64,000 nucleotides of DNA, taken from NCBI GenBank assembly GCA_008828725.1, contig MEHQ01003179.1:153637-217636 (forward strand). The letters run 5' to 3'. The stretch's first letter is position 1. Every line of letters begins with the position of its first letter. Made by a program: the position numbers and the translations under genes. The notes beneath the pieces were generated by a model. That model had not been told where the DNA came from. It did no database searches and saw only the letters and a list, made by a program, of their open reading frames with translations. Source of the stretch: Saccharina japonica. Lineage: Eukaryota; Sar; Phaeophyceae; Laminariales; Laminariaceae. Positions 9,968-20,933 of this stretch are shown here, in pieces.

Positions 9968-11103
9968 GATCTGGTGAATACAGCACGCACGTAAAGCACA
10001 GAAACGACGTCGGACATCGGTCAGCTCGTGGATCCCGCAATTGCATCAGTATGCACGTAATGCATAGTAACGGTGTCAGATACTCGTACCTTAGGGTTGC
10101 GAGGATCGTCCAACACGTACGTGCGTGTGATGCGTATCGACGTATCATACTGTAGATCAGAGGATATGACAACAACGACAGCACTATTCAGGAACACGCA
10201 TAAACGACCCATCCCCAATAACAACAGAGCGGTGGTAGCTTTAAAAAACACTTGAAATACAGCTTTGTATGTACCAGGTACCAGGTATCATATACACAGT
10301 ACAGGACACCTACTAATAGGAAACAGGCCAATAAAAAAGCCAGGCTGAGATTTCGAGAAAAATAATAAATTCGGGAGTCGTTATTTTGAAATTAATGTAG
10401 AAAGCCCCCTCTCTCAAATGTGAAATCCACCCTGGACCATATTTCTTGTGTCTTATTAGGTGTCCTTTACGGTATACGTACGTATACGGACGCAGCACAT
10501 GACGCCATTTGTGTCGTGTTGTCGTCACAGATCAACATGAACAAATTTCCACGTTTGGCGTTTGGCTTGACAGCAGAAAAAACAAAAATACGACCGCGGC
10601 GACGTCAGCATAATATTCTAACCAATCCCGTACCAGGTAGGCAACAAATAGTATAATGCGAAGGGAGGGGGTCGTAAAATAATAGCAGTAAGGCAAGCAG
10701 CGCCCAATTTGTGTCATATCATCACATGTGATACCTGGCATCGATACGAAGCAATTTCTACTGCAACGACAAGAACATGATACTATTAATACTCGTATAT
10801 GATAGCAACGTAGTGCAGGACTCTACTACATACCGCTGTACAGAACTCTGTACTCTGTGCGTACTCGTATACTCTCTTGAGTATCTGGTACGAACCATAA
10901 GCTTGTCGTCACATCTCACACCTGGTTCCGGTACGTAGCAATGCCGACCGCAACATAAATATCTACTGTAGAAGCCCTGAGAGGCCCCAGTAATAGCGAA
11001 CATGCGAATACCAAGGCCCATGCGTGGGTATATAGCATATGATAGCTGCTGCGGAAAGCTGCTATTAATACGTATACTGCTGCTGTACGGTACTGCTGTA
11101 GGC
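9968..11103. other. Unassigned DNA
   Basis: No convincing gene. It contains TACCAGGTACCAGGTA at about 10,271, another ACCAGGTA at 10,633, and about 70 bp (10,370-10,440) resembling 26,120-26,200 (GTCGTTATTTTGAA and CTCTCAAAT). Confidence 0.4.
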
Positions 11104-11450
11104 TGATCAATTTCTCCTTGTCGAATCACAGCAGATCGACCCGATCTATATTTCTGAACCAGTATTCTGCTGTGTAGTCTATCATCTCACCAGTCTCGGC
11201 AGCGTGTAGTCGCGTCCAGGTGCCAGGTCCACCTCTGTGTAGCTGCTGCTGCTGCTGCTGCTGTAGGTGGTGGCGGTGTTGATGTTGTTGATGTTGGTGG
11301 TAGCTGTTGTTGCTGCTGTTAGTGGTGGTGGTCGTGGTGATAATCGTGGTACTGTTGCTGCTGCTGCAAGCTGCAGCAGGAGTCTCGCCGCTTTGAAATT
11401 ACAGCCATCGACATTATTTGCTGTCAATGTCGGCCAATAGGCTTCGTGTT
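11104..11450 (-). repeat. Low-complexity coding relic, copy 2
   Basis: Partner of 8,975-9,335; see there. The CTG tract is at 11,239-11,262. The translated similarity needs a frame change relative to copy 1. Confidence 0.5.
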
Positions 11451-11469
11451 TATTGGTTCTAAAAGTAAA

Positions 11470-12790
11470 CTCAGCAGAGGGCTTCGACTGTCGGCATTGC
11501 TCAGCGTTCGACGGACTGACGGGGCAGCAGACCCGATGTCCCACTGGTTGTGGCACCCAGGCTTTCCGATGTCACAGCTGCTGTTCTGCTGCTACTGCTG
11601 CCTGTTTTGCTGCTGCCTTATTCTCCCACTCTGTAGAATTGGATCGTAGTTTCCAAAACTACAACCCAGCGGCCAGCGGAGAAGGCTGGCTTGATGGCTG
11701 ACCGCAAGCGATATCCCGCCGCCTTGCCTCCCCGTGCATACATTTGAAGGAAGGACTGTCGGCAATGCTCAGCGCGCGACGGCCAGGACTTTGCGCGACG
11801 CGAGGCGCAGTGTCTTGATTGTTGTGTCTCACACTCTCTCTTCTGATGATTCGAGGCGGGACTGAAACGCTCTTGATCGCGACACTCGCGCAACGATGAC
11901 AACAGTACTCATAGTGTGATGTGATGTAGCAATGTGAAAGGAAATATAAGGACCATTCGTGAATAAATGTAGAGTTCAAATGACCCTTACATTGCGATCG
12001 GTTGTCGCTGTTGTTGGGATCGGAGCGATGCTCAGCGCGCGACGGCCATGAGACCCGGTATTCCACTGGTTGTGGCACCCAGCCTCCATACCCATGGGGC
12101 AAGGCGGGGCTGAAGCGCTCTGGATCGCGAGATCATGATTCCAGACAGACCGACTAACAGCATTTAATATTATAGATGTAGCCACAATTTGATAGAAAAT
12201 GTCCAGTGCCCTCTGAAATGGATGATTATTTGCCCAGTCGGTAGAGTTGGATCGTAATTCAAAATTGTCAGCCACAGCAGCAAGGCAAGGCTGGCAACGT
12301 GTCACCGCATTGCTATTCCGCGCGTTGCATATTGCCTGAGGCGTTGTCGGTAATGATCAGGCCGGGACTCGGAACGACGTGAAATGCAGTGTCCTGATTA
12401 TTGCGCCTCGCACTCTCTCTACCGATGTCGCGAGGCGGAACTGAAACGCTCTGGATCGCGAGACTGGCGAGAACGTGACGACGGTACTCGGAGTGTGCTG
12501 TGATGTACCAACCTGAACGGGAATATAAGGATCACATTGGTGAATAAATGTAGAGTTGAAATGGTCCTTACGTTGCCGTCCGTTGTCACTGTTGTTGGGA
12601 TTGTTCAATGCTCAGCACGCGACGGCCAGGACTCGGTGGGGCATGAGACCCCGCGTTCCACTGGTTGTGGCACCCAGCCTCCCTACCCATGGGGCAAGGC
12701 TGGGCTGACGCGCTCTAGATCGCGAGACCACGATTCCAGACAGACTAACAATATTTAATAATATAGATATTGCGTGGGTAACCACAATTC
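11470..12790 (+). repeat. Tandem, diverged repeat of about 580 bp
   Basis: Two fuller copies at about 11,845-12,260 and 12,430-12,790, plus partial copies before 11,840. Shared words include GGATCGCGAGA, GAATAAATGTAGAGTT, TCAGCGCGCGACGGCCA, CCACTGGTTGTGGCACCCAG and CCCATGGGGCAAGG. A fragment also occurs inside the satellite at 8,430-8,535. GC-rich and AT-rich segments alternate. No coding potential recognised. Confidence 0.65.
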
Positions 12791-12844
12791 GACGAGAGTT
12801 GACGAGGGAAGGTGCTGAAATATTATCGCGATAAAAATGCAAGG

Positions 12845-12975
12845 CAAGAACCGTAGTGTGGGGGGGGAGAGAAGAGCCCACTTGGTGACCCCAGATTTGA
12901 GTTACAACTTTTATTAATAATAGGAAGGAGAGAGAAAGGAAAGGCGAAAATAAAAATGGGATGGGAAAAAAAAAC
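12845..12975 (+). repeat. Dispersed repeat, copy 1 (partner at 37.19 kb)
   Basis: Shares GAACCGTAGTG, GACCCCAGATTTGAGT, AAGGAGAGAGAAA and GGGATG plus an A-run with 37,190-37,312, in the same order. Confidence 0.65.
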
Positions 12976-13689
12976 AAGCAAACGAACAAACGAACAAAAA
13001 AACGGAGAAAAGTGCTGTTGCAGAATTTTTGATGGGTGGTTGATCTTATTCGGGGATTCAAGAGATGAAATGCGATGATAATTCGATTGATTCGCCAATG
13101 AGTTGTTTTGCATTTGTTATCGCTGTTGCGAAGGAACGGCGTGGTTTTGCAGATGATCGGGATTGTTTCGTTCAAGTAATCGGGAGGACTTATGCGGCTT
13201 GTTGTGCTTGTAATGTTGACAGTACAGCAGCATTGAAGTATGTATTCGATCAACGTGAAAGCTACTGTAGTGAGTAGAGCCAAAAGGGAGTATGTTCGGT
13301 TCTGTGTTTCATGAGCTAGAGCAGCTGGCTGACATGTCTACCGCAGTATCCAATTATGTGTCATGCTCACATGTCTTTACTCATAAACGCATCTCCCTCC
13401 CTTCACTGTCTGGGTTATACTGCACAAATTCTCGGACGGCTGAGACACCCAATTGTCCAACACCATTGTGCTCCTGCACAACCGAGGTTACTCCGAGGCT
13501 TCCACAGTTTACCCCATATAGTATCTTGACCTGGCTGCATTTGCATACCATTGCCAGCTACTACTGTAGTTTACAAGTCACATGTCCCGCATATTCCGTG
13601 TTATTCCGGGTTACACCTTATATGCATCGGACTTCCACCTTCCTGCTTTCTGTATGACTCGTCCCAACACGTCACTTCCAGCCGCAACC
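12976..13689. other. Unassigned DNA
   Basis: No recognised gene. Open frames on both strands (for example 13,292-13,657 on +) lack domain features. The minus-strand frame 12,612-13,283 runs through repeats and is disregarded. Confidence 0.35.
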
Positions 13690-14037
13690 TTTGCTCCGCA
13701 CAAAGGGAATTATCGTATCACGTAGTGTTAATGTGGTAAGGCATCCGCGAGGCAGTTACATAGTGCTCCCATTGCTGTCTCTGGAAGTGGCCACACCAGA
13801 AATTAACTTGACTCATTGAAGCTGTCATCCATATGCAAGTCCGCCTCAGAGGCGGTTCTTAGCAGGATGTAGCTCACCCTCCATGCGACTCGCCCAATAC
13901 CTCACGGCGCTTCGCGCTTGGTGCAAGCAATATCTGCCTGGTTGGTGAAAGCCAAACGTGCTCCGTCCCGGCATTATAAGGATGCGAGGGTCTATGACCA
14001 TAAGACTACGGCCGTGCACGACATAAGTACACCCCCC
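13690..14037 (+). repeat. C-tailed dispersed repeat, copy at 13.7 kb
   Basis: Member of the roughly 390-bp family at 37.7, 49.2 and 52.3 kb, truncated at the 5' end. Contains GTATCACGTAGTGT, hairpin CCGCC/GGCGG (13,841-13,855), hairpin CACGGCGCTTCGCGCTTGGTG (13,903-13,923), CCGTCCCGGCATTATAAGGA, and a C-run at the 3' end. It abuts the tyrosine recombinase relic. Confidence 0.75.
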
Positions 14038-14252
14038 CCCCTCTTATTTTCGCTTTGCTGTAGTGTTTGACGGGTTTCTTTCTGTCACACTAGTTACTGC
14101 CGATCACAGCACGGTAACGGCACAAAGTGGGTACATGTCGCTAGTTGCCCAGGAGTGGGGTCGGACAGCGATTTACAGTGCCGGCCTAGCAGGCACTGTA
14201 AGAAGAGGTACGGCGCCGCATCCCTAGACAAAGGGAAGGCATCCAAGCCGGA

Positions 14253-15125
14253 ATGTGCCATGATGGGGCAGCTCGGAAAGTTGGACGACTGGGACTGCGT
14301 CGAGAAACGGGGCAACCCATGGCGAGTCCTTTAGCGCGTGGGTGCCTATCATTTGTGCAGGGGGAACAGCGGCGAGTACGGGTGGGGGTGAAACAGGCAC
14401 CCCCATTGGTGGCAGTGCAGCTGCGTGAGCTGGTGCGCGACATGCGCCGACGCGCACAGACGCTTCCCACCGCGGCAAAACGCATCGCAATGATCCGGGA
14501 TGCGGTGATCTTCTGCGTGGCCTTCCACACGATGAAGCGGGGTTTCGAGCTGTCAGTAGCGGTAGCGTCACAAGTGTTGCAGATGTCGGGAAGCGAGGGA
14601 TTCATTTCAATTTCTTGTTCGGGAAGACGCTGCGTAATTCTTGCCAAGCGTTCTAGTGAAAAAAGCCTATGACTGCCGCGAAATCTGCGCGGTCGCAGCC
14701 ATGGTAGAGTACCAACAGGCGGCGGGATCCATGCAGAGGTCACTCGCCGAGGGATCAGGATTCTTGTTCCCGAGCGTTCTAGAGGGCGGAGAGAAGGGGA
14801 CGTGGCTCTGACGGCAGTGCAGAAAACCACCGGCCTCCAGACCCATTTGCGGGCGGCGGGCATGGCGGATAAGCGGTACACGATGCACTCCTTTCGACTG
14901 GGAGGGGCGGCGAGTCACCACATGGACGGTGCGGCCATGGACGTTGTTATGGAGTACGTGGGGTGGAAGTCAGCCTCCGTAGCACGCAGATACGTAGGGA
15001 TATTAGCGTCCGCGACGGCGGTAGGTATGAAGCGTTCTCGCGAAACGGCGTTCATCGAAGCAGACGCCCTACCGATGCCCCACCAGTTTACTCGTTCGTA
15101 TACGGCATTCCGGAGGGCTAGCTGA
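14253..15125 (+). pseudogene. Tyrosine recombinase (Crypton/DIRS-type) pseudogene, copy A
   Basis: Translated segments give a tyrosine-recombinase catalytic domain spread over different frames. The first (14,253-14,590) includes RDAVIFCVAFHTMKRGFEL, with the expected catalytic Arg in KRG. The middle (14,657-14,810) includes SGFLFPSVLEGG. The last (14,802-15,125) includes MHSFRLGGAASH (HxxR) and VGWKSASVARRYVG, giving the Trp/His position and the Tyr nucleophile. Single-base losses near 14,606 and near the GGGG at about 14,797, plus an in-frame TAG, break the reading frame. Such enzymes move Crypton or DIRS elements by recombination. No reverse transcriptase or split repeats were seen, so a Crypton-like origin is favoured but unproven. 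Confidence 0.75.
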
Positions 15126-15836
15126 GGCCGAACCCACTAGAGGCAAACCCACTACTAGAGACCAAAGCAGAAGTTTGGGTAGAATAAGGACAACAAGGAG
15201 GCCCGCGGGAAAGATAATAAGAAACATATATAACACCTGGTGCGGCATTGAGACGAGGGAAATAGACAACAAGGATGGGTGCGATCTCATACCGCAGCAG
15301 AGAGGGCTCATTTGTCAGAAACTATAAACGAGTTAAAGCGACCAAACCAAATGTTACCGGAGCAACTACTCTCTACGACAAGGTGTTGCGTTGATGGCGA
15401 TCGAATCAACGCAGGGGTAATAGCCCTGGGTGGGAATCTCCGGTTGATCGCGGAGGCCTCATTAATCTCAAACTATATACCAGGTACGAGTTAAAACGAC
15501 GACGAGATGTTAATGCAGTGAGTATCGTCGCCCTGCAACTGTGAGCGTAAATTGCAAATATTGTTGCTCACGGTTCACCCAGCAGCGGTCCGATTTCTTC
15601 CACTAAGGTCGACTATCTGCACGTATCGTCACCCTACGTAGCCCTCTCCAGAGTTTTTGGCTGCTAAGATACCTCACAGCGAATACCGAGGCACTCATCC
15701 AGTATGTCAAACTACTGTAGTAAATATTCGTAAGTATTCATGTTCTATCCACATCCAAGGCGTCTCGAACAGTATTGCGTGCGAATATTATTGTTTCTGC
15801 GCTCAATCGCGACCGTGAAGGGTAACAAATATATTA
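15126..15836. other. Unassigned DNA between recombinase relic and TIR element (copy A)
   Basis: No gene recognised. It holds TATACCAGGTA at about 15,476. The near-identical copy B stretch differs by the 4-base indel near 15,776. Confidence 0.4.
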
Positions 15837-16565
15837 GGGCAATGACCAAAAACGGGTATACCCGCGCCGGTTTGAGTCAAAAACGGGTACATAATGGAAT
15901 CGAGTCAAAACACCACATCCCACGAGCCATCACGGGATAGATTGGCCAAAATCACATCGTGCCCGTTTCTGAGGGGTAGTGATAACCAGGCACACGTGTC
16001 GGCGCCTAACTATACTCTTAGACGTGTCCGGATTATGTTCAGAGGATTCAGGTCCGGGTGGGGTCGCGAGCAGGGTCAGGGGTGTTTAGACGCAGAGGGT
16101 TCTGTGGCGGCAAGCATTTGTGTTTTACTTGGTCTCAGCGTGTACGAGGTACCGGAAATACACCCTATATAGATACCAGGTCTGTTGATACTAGGTGGAT
16201 GGTCGTATATATGACTCTGAAGACGTACGTACTACGTACCCAGGTGCGTAAAATGGTTGAATATAGTGTAAGTGGATTGTGAAAAAGCTTGAAATAAAAT
16301 GAAACAACGAAGGAGCGGCCGCAGACGCAGTGGAGAGCGAGGCACACTGTAGGCACGTGGTTGAACAAAATAAATAACCAAAAACGGTTGAAAGCCAAGC
16401 ATAATAGACATTTACAGTTGTACCCGGGACAATTTATCTCAAAAATGGGTACAATTTGTTTTTGGCCAATCGCGTGGCTCGCTGAGCGTGTTTTTTACTT
16501 GATTCCGGGATGTACCCGTTTTTGAGTGGAAGCCGACCGGGTTTACCCTTTTTTGGTTATTGCCC
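15837..16565. mobile_element. Mutator-like TIR element, non-autonomous (copy A)
   Basis: 729 bp with long imperfect terminal inverted repeats (about 65 bp). The left end has GGGCAATGACCAAAAACGGG and, further in, AAAACGGGTACAT; the right end read in reverse has GGGCAATAACCAAAAAAGGG and AAAACGGGTACAT. Flanks are AATATATTA (15,828-15,836) and AAAATATTA (16,566-16,574), a 9-bp target duplication with one mismatch. Long TIRs and 9-bp duplications are typical of Mutator-like elements. No transposase inside, so non-autonomous. Confidence 0.7.
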
Positions 16566-17070
16566 AAAATATTAGCCACCTGCACTAGCCCGCAACGTCT
16601 TAAAAAACAAGGTGATACTTCAGAACAATATGTGCGCCATCGCGATTGCGCTAGAGGTACCAGCAAGTATGTACGGTTTGGCTATTCCCAGCGGCACCGT
16701 AGCATGCCATATTATATTGATCGTGCACGTACGTTTGGCTGCGAATATCATTTCTCACGCAGCAGTTCACGTGGGCAACCACTCGTTCATTATGCCACAT
16801 TATAGTTATCAAACACGTGCGATTGGCCGTGAAGACTATATCTTACCCAGCAGTCCACGTGGGGAATAATTGGTTCATATTTATCGTGCACGTACGTTTG
16901 GCGGTGAAGACTACGAGGTATCTCTCACCCAGCTGTCCGCGTGGGGAATCACTCGTTCATTATGCCACATTATATTTATCGTGCACGTACGCTCGGCTGC
17001 GAAGACTATATCTCACCCAGCAGTCCGCGTGGGGAATCACTCGTTCATTATTCCGCATTACAAGGGCTCC
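16566..17070 (+). repeat. 88-bp minisatellite, array A (about 4 units)
   Basis: The array proper spans about 16,709-17,062. Unit words are ATCGTGCACGTACG, TTGGCTGCGAAGACTA, TCTCACCCAGCAGTCC, CGTGGGGAATCACTCGTTCA and TTATGCCACATTATA. Some units are shortened. The same satellite occurs at 21.8 kb (copy B) and, longer, at 28.9-29.8 kb. Confidence 0.85.
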
Positions 17071-17102
17071 GCATGGGCGCCGGCATTCGCCGGCACCCAT
17101 GC
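17071..17102 (+). repeat. GC hairpin, intact in copy A
   Basis: Near-perfect 14-bp stem: GCATGGGCGCCGGC, loop ATTC, GCCGGCACCCATGC (one C-A mismatch). The matching site in copy B (22,176-22,197) lacks about 10 bases of it. Confidence 0.8.
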
Positions 17103-17522
17103 TTCGGATAGGAAAATATACATAATCTATTTGGTACCATCGTTACAACGTACCACAATGTGATGGCGCTCGCTCGTGTGTCGATATCTGACACATGTAT
17201 GCATATGTGTATCAAGGCTATAAATATGCCAAGTGTTGCCGGCAGAAGGAAAAAATGCCAAAGTGTTGAAATTCTCAGTTCCCGACCTCATTTCTCAATC
17301 TGTCTCAGAAATGTATAATCTGAATTCACCACAGACGCCTTTCTCTCGGGCTCGTTTTTGGTGTTCTCTGGATAGTCTCAGTTGTCACGAGAATAAAGGT
17401 GTAATAAATACATGTACAAAATTGCAGCTGCTGCTCGGAGAGAGCTCGACAGCTTTTCTTAGACGTAGATTTTTGCCCTTTTCACGATAACTGGCGATGA
17501 GGTCCACCCGGCGGCACGCAAC
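17103..17522. other. Junction segment before the 556-bp repeat (copy A)
   Basis: Contains ACAATGTGATGGCGCTC, also found after the hairpin at 26.38 kb, and GCTCGGAGAG(A/C)GCTCGAC, also found at 24.88 kb. No gene recognised. Confidence 0.45.
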
Positions 17523-18873
17523 TCCCTCATCGTGCTCGCCGACCCCTGCTCTGCCTACTCTGCCAAGGGCGGCCTCGGCCGGGCCCAACTCATGTCTCAC
17601 GGGGCTGCGATTTTTTCCAGGATTCCATGCCCTTTTTGTCACGTGCACATACCATACCAACCAGTACATGCTTTTTTGTTCTACACGCAAACCGCATTAT
17701 TCAAGATTCCGTTTCTTTTATGTAGACGACCAACCCGGAATTTTATCGTACCGGCTCCTTTTACTGCGGATATACACGTACGTATTATATGTACGAGTAC
17801 CAGTACCGCTGCAAGCAGTAACAGAGTATCATATACCAGGTATTTTTAATATGCGATGATATCTGTACAGTATTCATACGTGCGTGGTATTCAGCAGTAT
17901 GATAGTGGTCGGTGGTGCCTGGATATAGTACCGGGCAGGGCCTCGCGTGCGCTCGCGGGCGTGGACATGCGGGCGGTGGGCGCTGCAGCAACGTTTACCA
18001 AGAATATGGAAAGCGCACATACAAAACACACACGCTCTTTTTTTTTACACGCACCTACTGCTGTACATGCATAATCAAAGATTCCCTCATCGTGCTCGCC
18101 GACCCCTGCTCTGCTTACTCTGCCAAGGGCGGCCTCGGCCGTGCCCAACTCATGTCTCACGGGGCTGCGATTTTTCCAGGATTCCATGCCCTTTTGTCAC
18201 GTGCACATACCATACCAACCAGTACATGTTTTTTTGTTCTACACGCAAACCGCACTATGCAAGATTCCGTTTTTTTATGTAGACGACCAACCCGGAATTT
18301 TATCGTACCGGCTCCTTTTACTGCTGATATACACGTACTACGTACTATATGTACGAGTACCAGTACCGCTGCAAGCAGTAACAGAGTATCATATACCAGG
18401 TAATTTTTAATATGCAATGATATCTGTACGTATTCATCGTGCGTGGTATTCAGCAGTATGACAGTGGTCGGTGTGTGCCTGGATATAGTACCGGCCAGGG
18501 CCTCGCGTGCGCTCGCGGGCGTGGACATGCGGCGGTGGGCGCTGCAGCAACGTTTATCAAGAATATGGAGAGCGCACCATACAAAACACACACGCTTTTT
18601 TTTTTACACGCGTACTGCTGTACATGCATAATCAAAGATTCCCTCATCGTGCTCGCCGACCCCTGCTCTGCCTACTCTGCCAAGGGCGGTCCTCGGCCGT
18701 GCCCAACTCATGTCTCACGGGGCTGCGATTTTTCCAGGATTCCATGCCTTTTAGTCACGTGCACATGCCATACCAACCAGTACATGATTTTTTGTTCTAC
18801 CCGCAAACCGCACTTATGCAAGATTCCGTTTTTTAATGTAGACGACCAACCCGGAATTTTATCGTACCGGCTC
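17523..18873 (+). repeat. 556-561 bp tandem repeat, array A (about 2.4 units)
   Basis: Units start at CCCTCATCGTGCTCGCCGAC: 17,523, 18,084 and 18,641. Each contains AACTCATGTCTCACGGGGCT, a poly-T plus ACACGCAAACCGCA block, TATACCAGGTA, and GGGCGTGGACATGCG. Homopolymer lengths vary between units. Long but shifting frames run through it; I do not regard them as genes. The array is cut at the N at 18,874. Confidence 0.85.
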
Positions 18874-18874
18874 N
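18874..18874. other. Single N at duplication junction
   Basis: The one ambiguous base separates the middle of a 556-bp unit from the middle of a C-tailed repeat, with no transition. It looks like a collapsed assembly gap rather than a natural breakpoint. Confidence 0.7.
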
Positions 18875-19140
18875 GCTGTCTCTGGAAGTGGCCACACCAG
18901 AAATTAACTTGACTCATTGAAGCTGTCATCCATATGCAAGTCCGCCTCAGAGGCGGTTCTTAGCAGGATGTAGCTCACCCTCCATGCGACTCGCCCAATA
19001 CCTCACGGCGCTTCGCGCTTGGTGCAAGCAATATCTGCCTGGTTGGTGAAAGCCAAACGTGCTCCGTCCCGGCATTATAAGGATGCGAGGGTCTATGACC
19101 ATAAGACTACGGCCGTGCACGACATAAGTACACCCCCCCC
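18875..19140 (+). repeat. C-tailed dispersed repeat, copy in duplication B
   Basis: Identical 3' two-thirds of the 13.7-kb copy, with hairpin CACGGCGCTTCGCGCTTGGTG at about 19,003-19,023 and a C-run at about 19,133. The missing 5' part is due to the N junction. Confidence 0.8.
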
Positions 19141-19353
19141 CCTCTTATTTTCGCTTTGCTGTAGTGTTTGACGGGTTTCTTTCTGTCACACTAGTTACTG
19201 CCGATCACAGCACGGTAACGGCACAAAGTGGGTACATGTCGCTAGTTGCCCAGGAGTGGGGTCGGACAGCGATTTACAGTGCCGGCCTAGCAGGCACTGT
19301 AAGAAGAGGTACGGCGCCGCATCCCTAGACAAAGGGAAGGCATCCAAGCCGGA

Positions 19354-20226
19354 ATGTGCCATGATGGGGCAGCTCGGAAAGTTGGACGACTGGGACTGCG
19401 TCGAGAAACGGGGCAACCCATGGCGAGTCCTTTAGCGCGTGGGTGCCTATCATTTGTGCAGGGGGAACAGCGGCGAGTACGGGTGGGGGTGAAACAGGCA
19501 CCCCCATTGGTGGCAGTGCAGCTGCGTGAGCTGGTGCGCGACATGCGCCGACGCGCACAGACGCTTCCCACCGCGGCAAAACGCATCGCAATGATCCGGG
19601 ATGCGGTGATCTTCTGCGTGGCCTTCCACACGATGAAGCGGGGTTTCGAGCTGTCAGTAGCGGTAGCGTCACAAGTGTTGCAGATGTCGGGAAGCGAGGG
19701 ATTCATTTCAATTTCTTGTTCGGGAAGACGCTGCGTAATTCTTGCCAAGCGTTCTAGTGAAAAAAGCCTATGACTGCCGCGAAATCTGCGCGGTCGCAGC
19801 CATGGTAGAGTACCAACAGGCGGCGGGATCCATGCAGAGGTCACTCGCCGAGGGATCAGGATTCTTGTTCCCGAGCGTTCTAGAGGGCGGAGAGAAGGGG
19901 ACGTGGCTCTGACGGCAGTGCAGAAAACCACCGGCCTCCAGACCCATTTGCGGGCGGCGGGCATGGCGGATAAGCGGTACACGATGCACTCCTTTCGACT
20001 GGGAGGGGCGGCGAGTCACCACATGGACGGTGCGGCCATGGACGTTGTTATGGAGTACGTGGGGTGGAAGTCAGCCTCCGTAGCACGCAGATACGTAGGG
20101 ATATTAGCGTCCGCGACGGCGGTAGGTATGAAGCGTTCTCGCGAAACGGCGTTCATCGAAGCAGACGCCCTACCGATGCCCCACCAGTTTACTCGTTCGT
20201 ATACAGCATTACCGAGGGCTAGCTGA
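19354..20226 (+). pseudogene. Tyrosine recombinase pseudogene, copy B
   Basis: Same three segments and the same frame breaks as copy A: KRGFEL-type Arg segment, SGFLFP segment, and HSFR/GWKS/RRYVG segment in 19,903-20,226. The last segment differs from copy A only in its final residues (about 20,206-20,217). Shared disabling changes show the gene was dead before the duplication, or that the two copies are alleles of one locus. Confidence 0.75.
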
Positions 20227-20933
20227 AGCCGAACCCACTAGAGGCAAACCCACTACTAGAGACCAAAGCAGAAGTTTGGGTAGAATAAGGACAACAAGGA
20301 GGCCCGCGGGAAAGATAATAAGAAACATATATAACACCTGGTGCGGCATTGAGACGAGGGAAATAGACAACAAGGATGGGTGCGATCTCATACCGCAGCA
20401 GAGAGGGCTCATTTGTCAGAAACTATAAACGAGTTAAAGCGACCAAACCAAATGTTACCGGAGCAACTACTCTCTACGACAAGGTGTTGCGTTGATGGCG
20501 ATCGAATCAACGCAGGGGTAATAGCCCTGGGTGGGAATCTCCGGTTGATCGCGGAGGCCTCATTAATCTCAAACTATATACCAGGTACGAGTTAAAACGA
20601 CGACGAGATGTTAATGCAGTGAGTATCGTCGCCCTGCAACTGTGAGCGTAAATTGCAAATATTGTTGCTCACGGTTCACCCAGCAGCGGTCCGATTTCTT
20701 CCACTAAGGTCGACTATCTGCACGTATCGTCACCCTACGTAGCCCTCTCCAGAGTTTTTGGCTGCTAAGATCCCTCACAGCGAATACCGAGGCACTCATC
20801 CAGTATGTCAAACTACTGTAGTAAATATTCGTAAGTATTCATGTTCTATCCACATCCAAGGCGAACAGTTTTAAGTGCAAGAAATAATTGTTTCTGCGCT
20901 CAATCGCGACCGTGAAGGGTAACAAATATATTA
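20227..20933. other. Unassigned DNA (copy B counterpart of 15.1-15.8 kb)
   Basis: Near-identical to copy A; no gene recognised. TATACCAGGTA at about 20,577. Confidence 0.4.

Larger units (their letters stand above)
13774..18873 (+). repeat. 5.1-kb duplication, copy A
   Basis: Almost identical to 18,875 onward (offset 5,101, becoming 5,097 after a 4-base indel near 15,776). It contains the 3' part of a C-tailed repeat, the tyrosine-recombinase pseudogene, a Mutator-like element, the 88-bp minisatellite and the 556-bp tandem repeat. It ends at a single N (18,874), immediately after which copy B starts in mid-repeat. Confidence 0.9.

Noticed and set aside
12612..13283. 223-codon minus-strand frame
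   Set aside because: Crosses a dispersed repeat and low-complexity T/C runs (FFPIPFLFSPFLSLSF-type); no domain features.
17497..18912. Protein-coding gene in the 556-bp repeat (LADPCSAYSAKGG-type frames)
   Set aside because: Frames shift between units through homopolymer indels, and no domain is recognisable.
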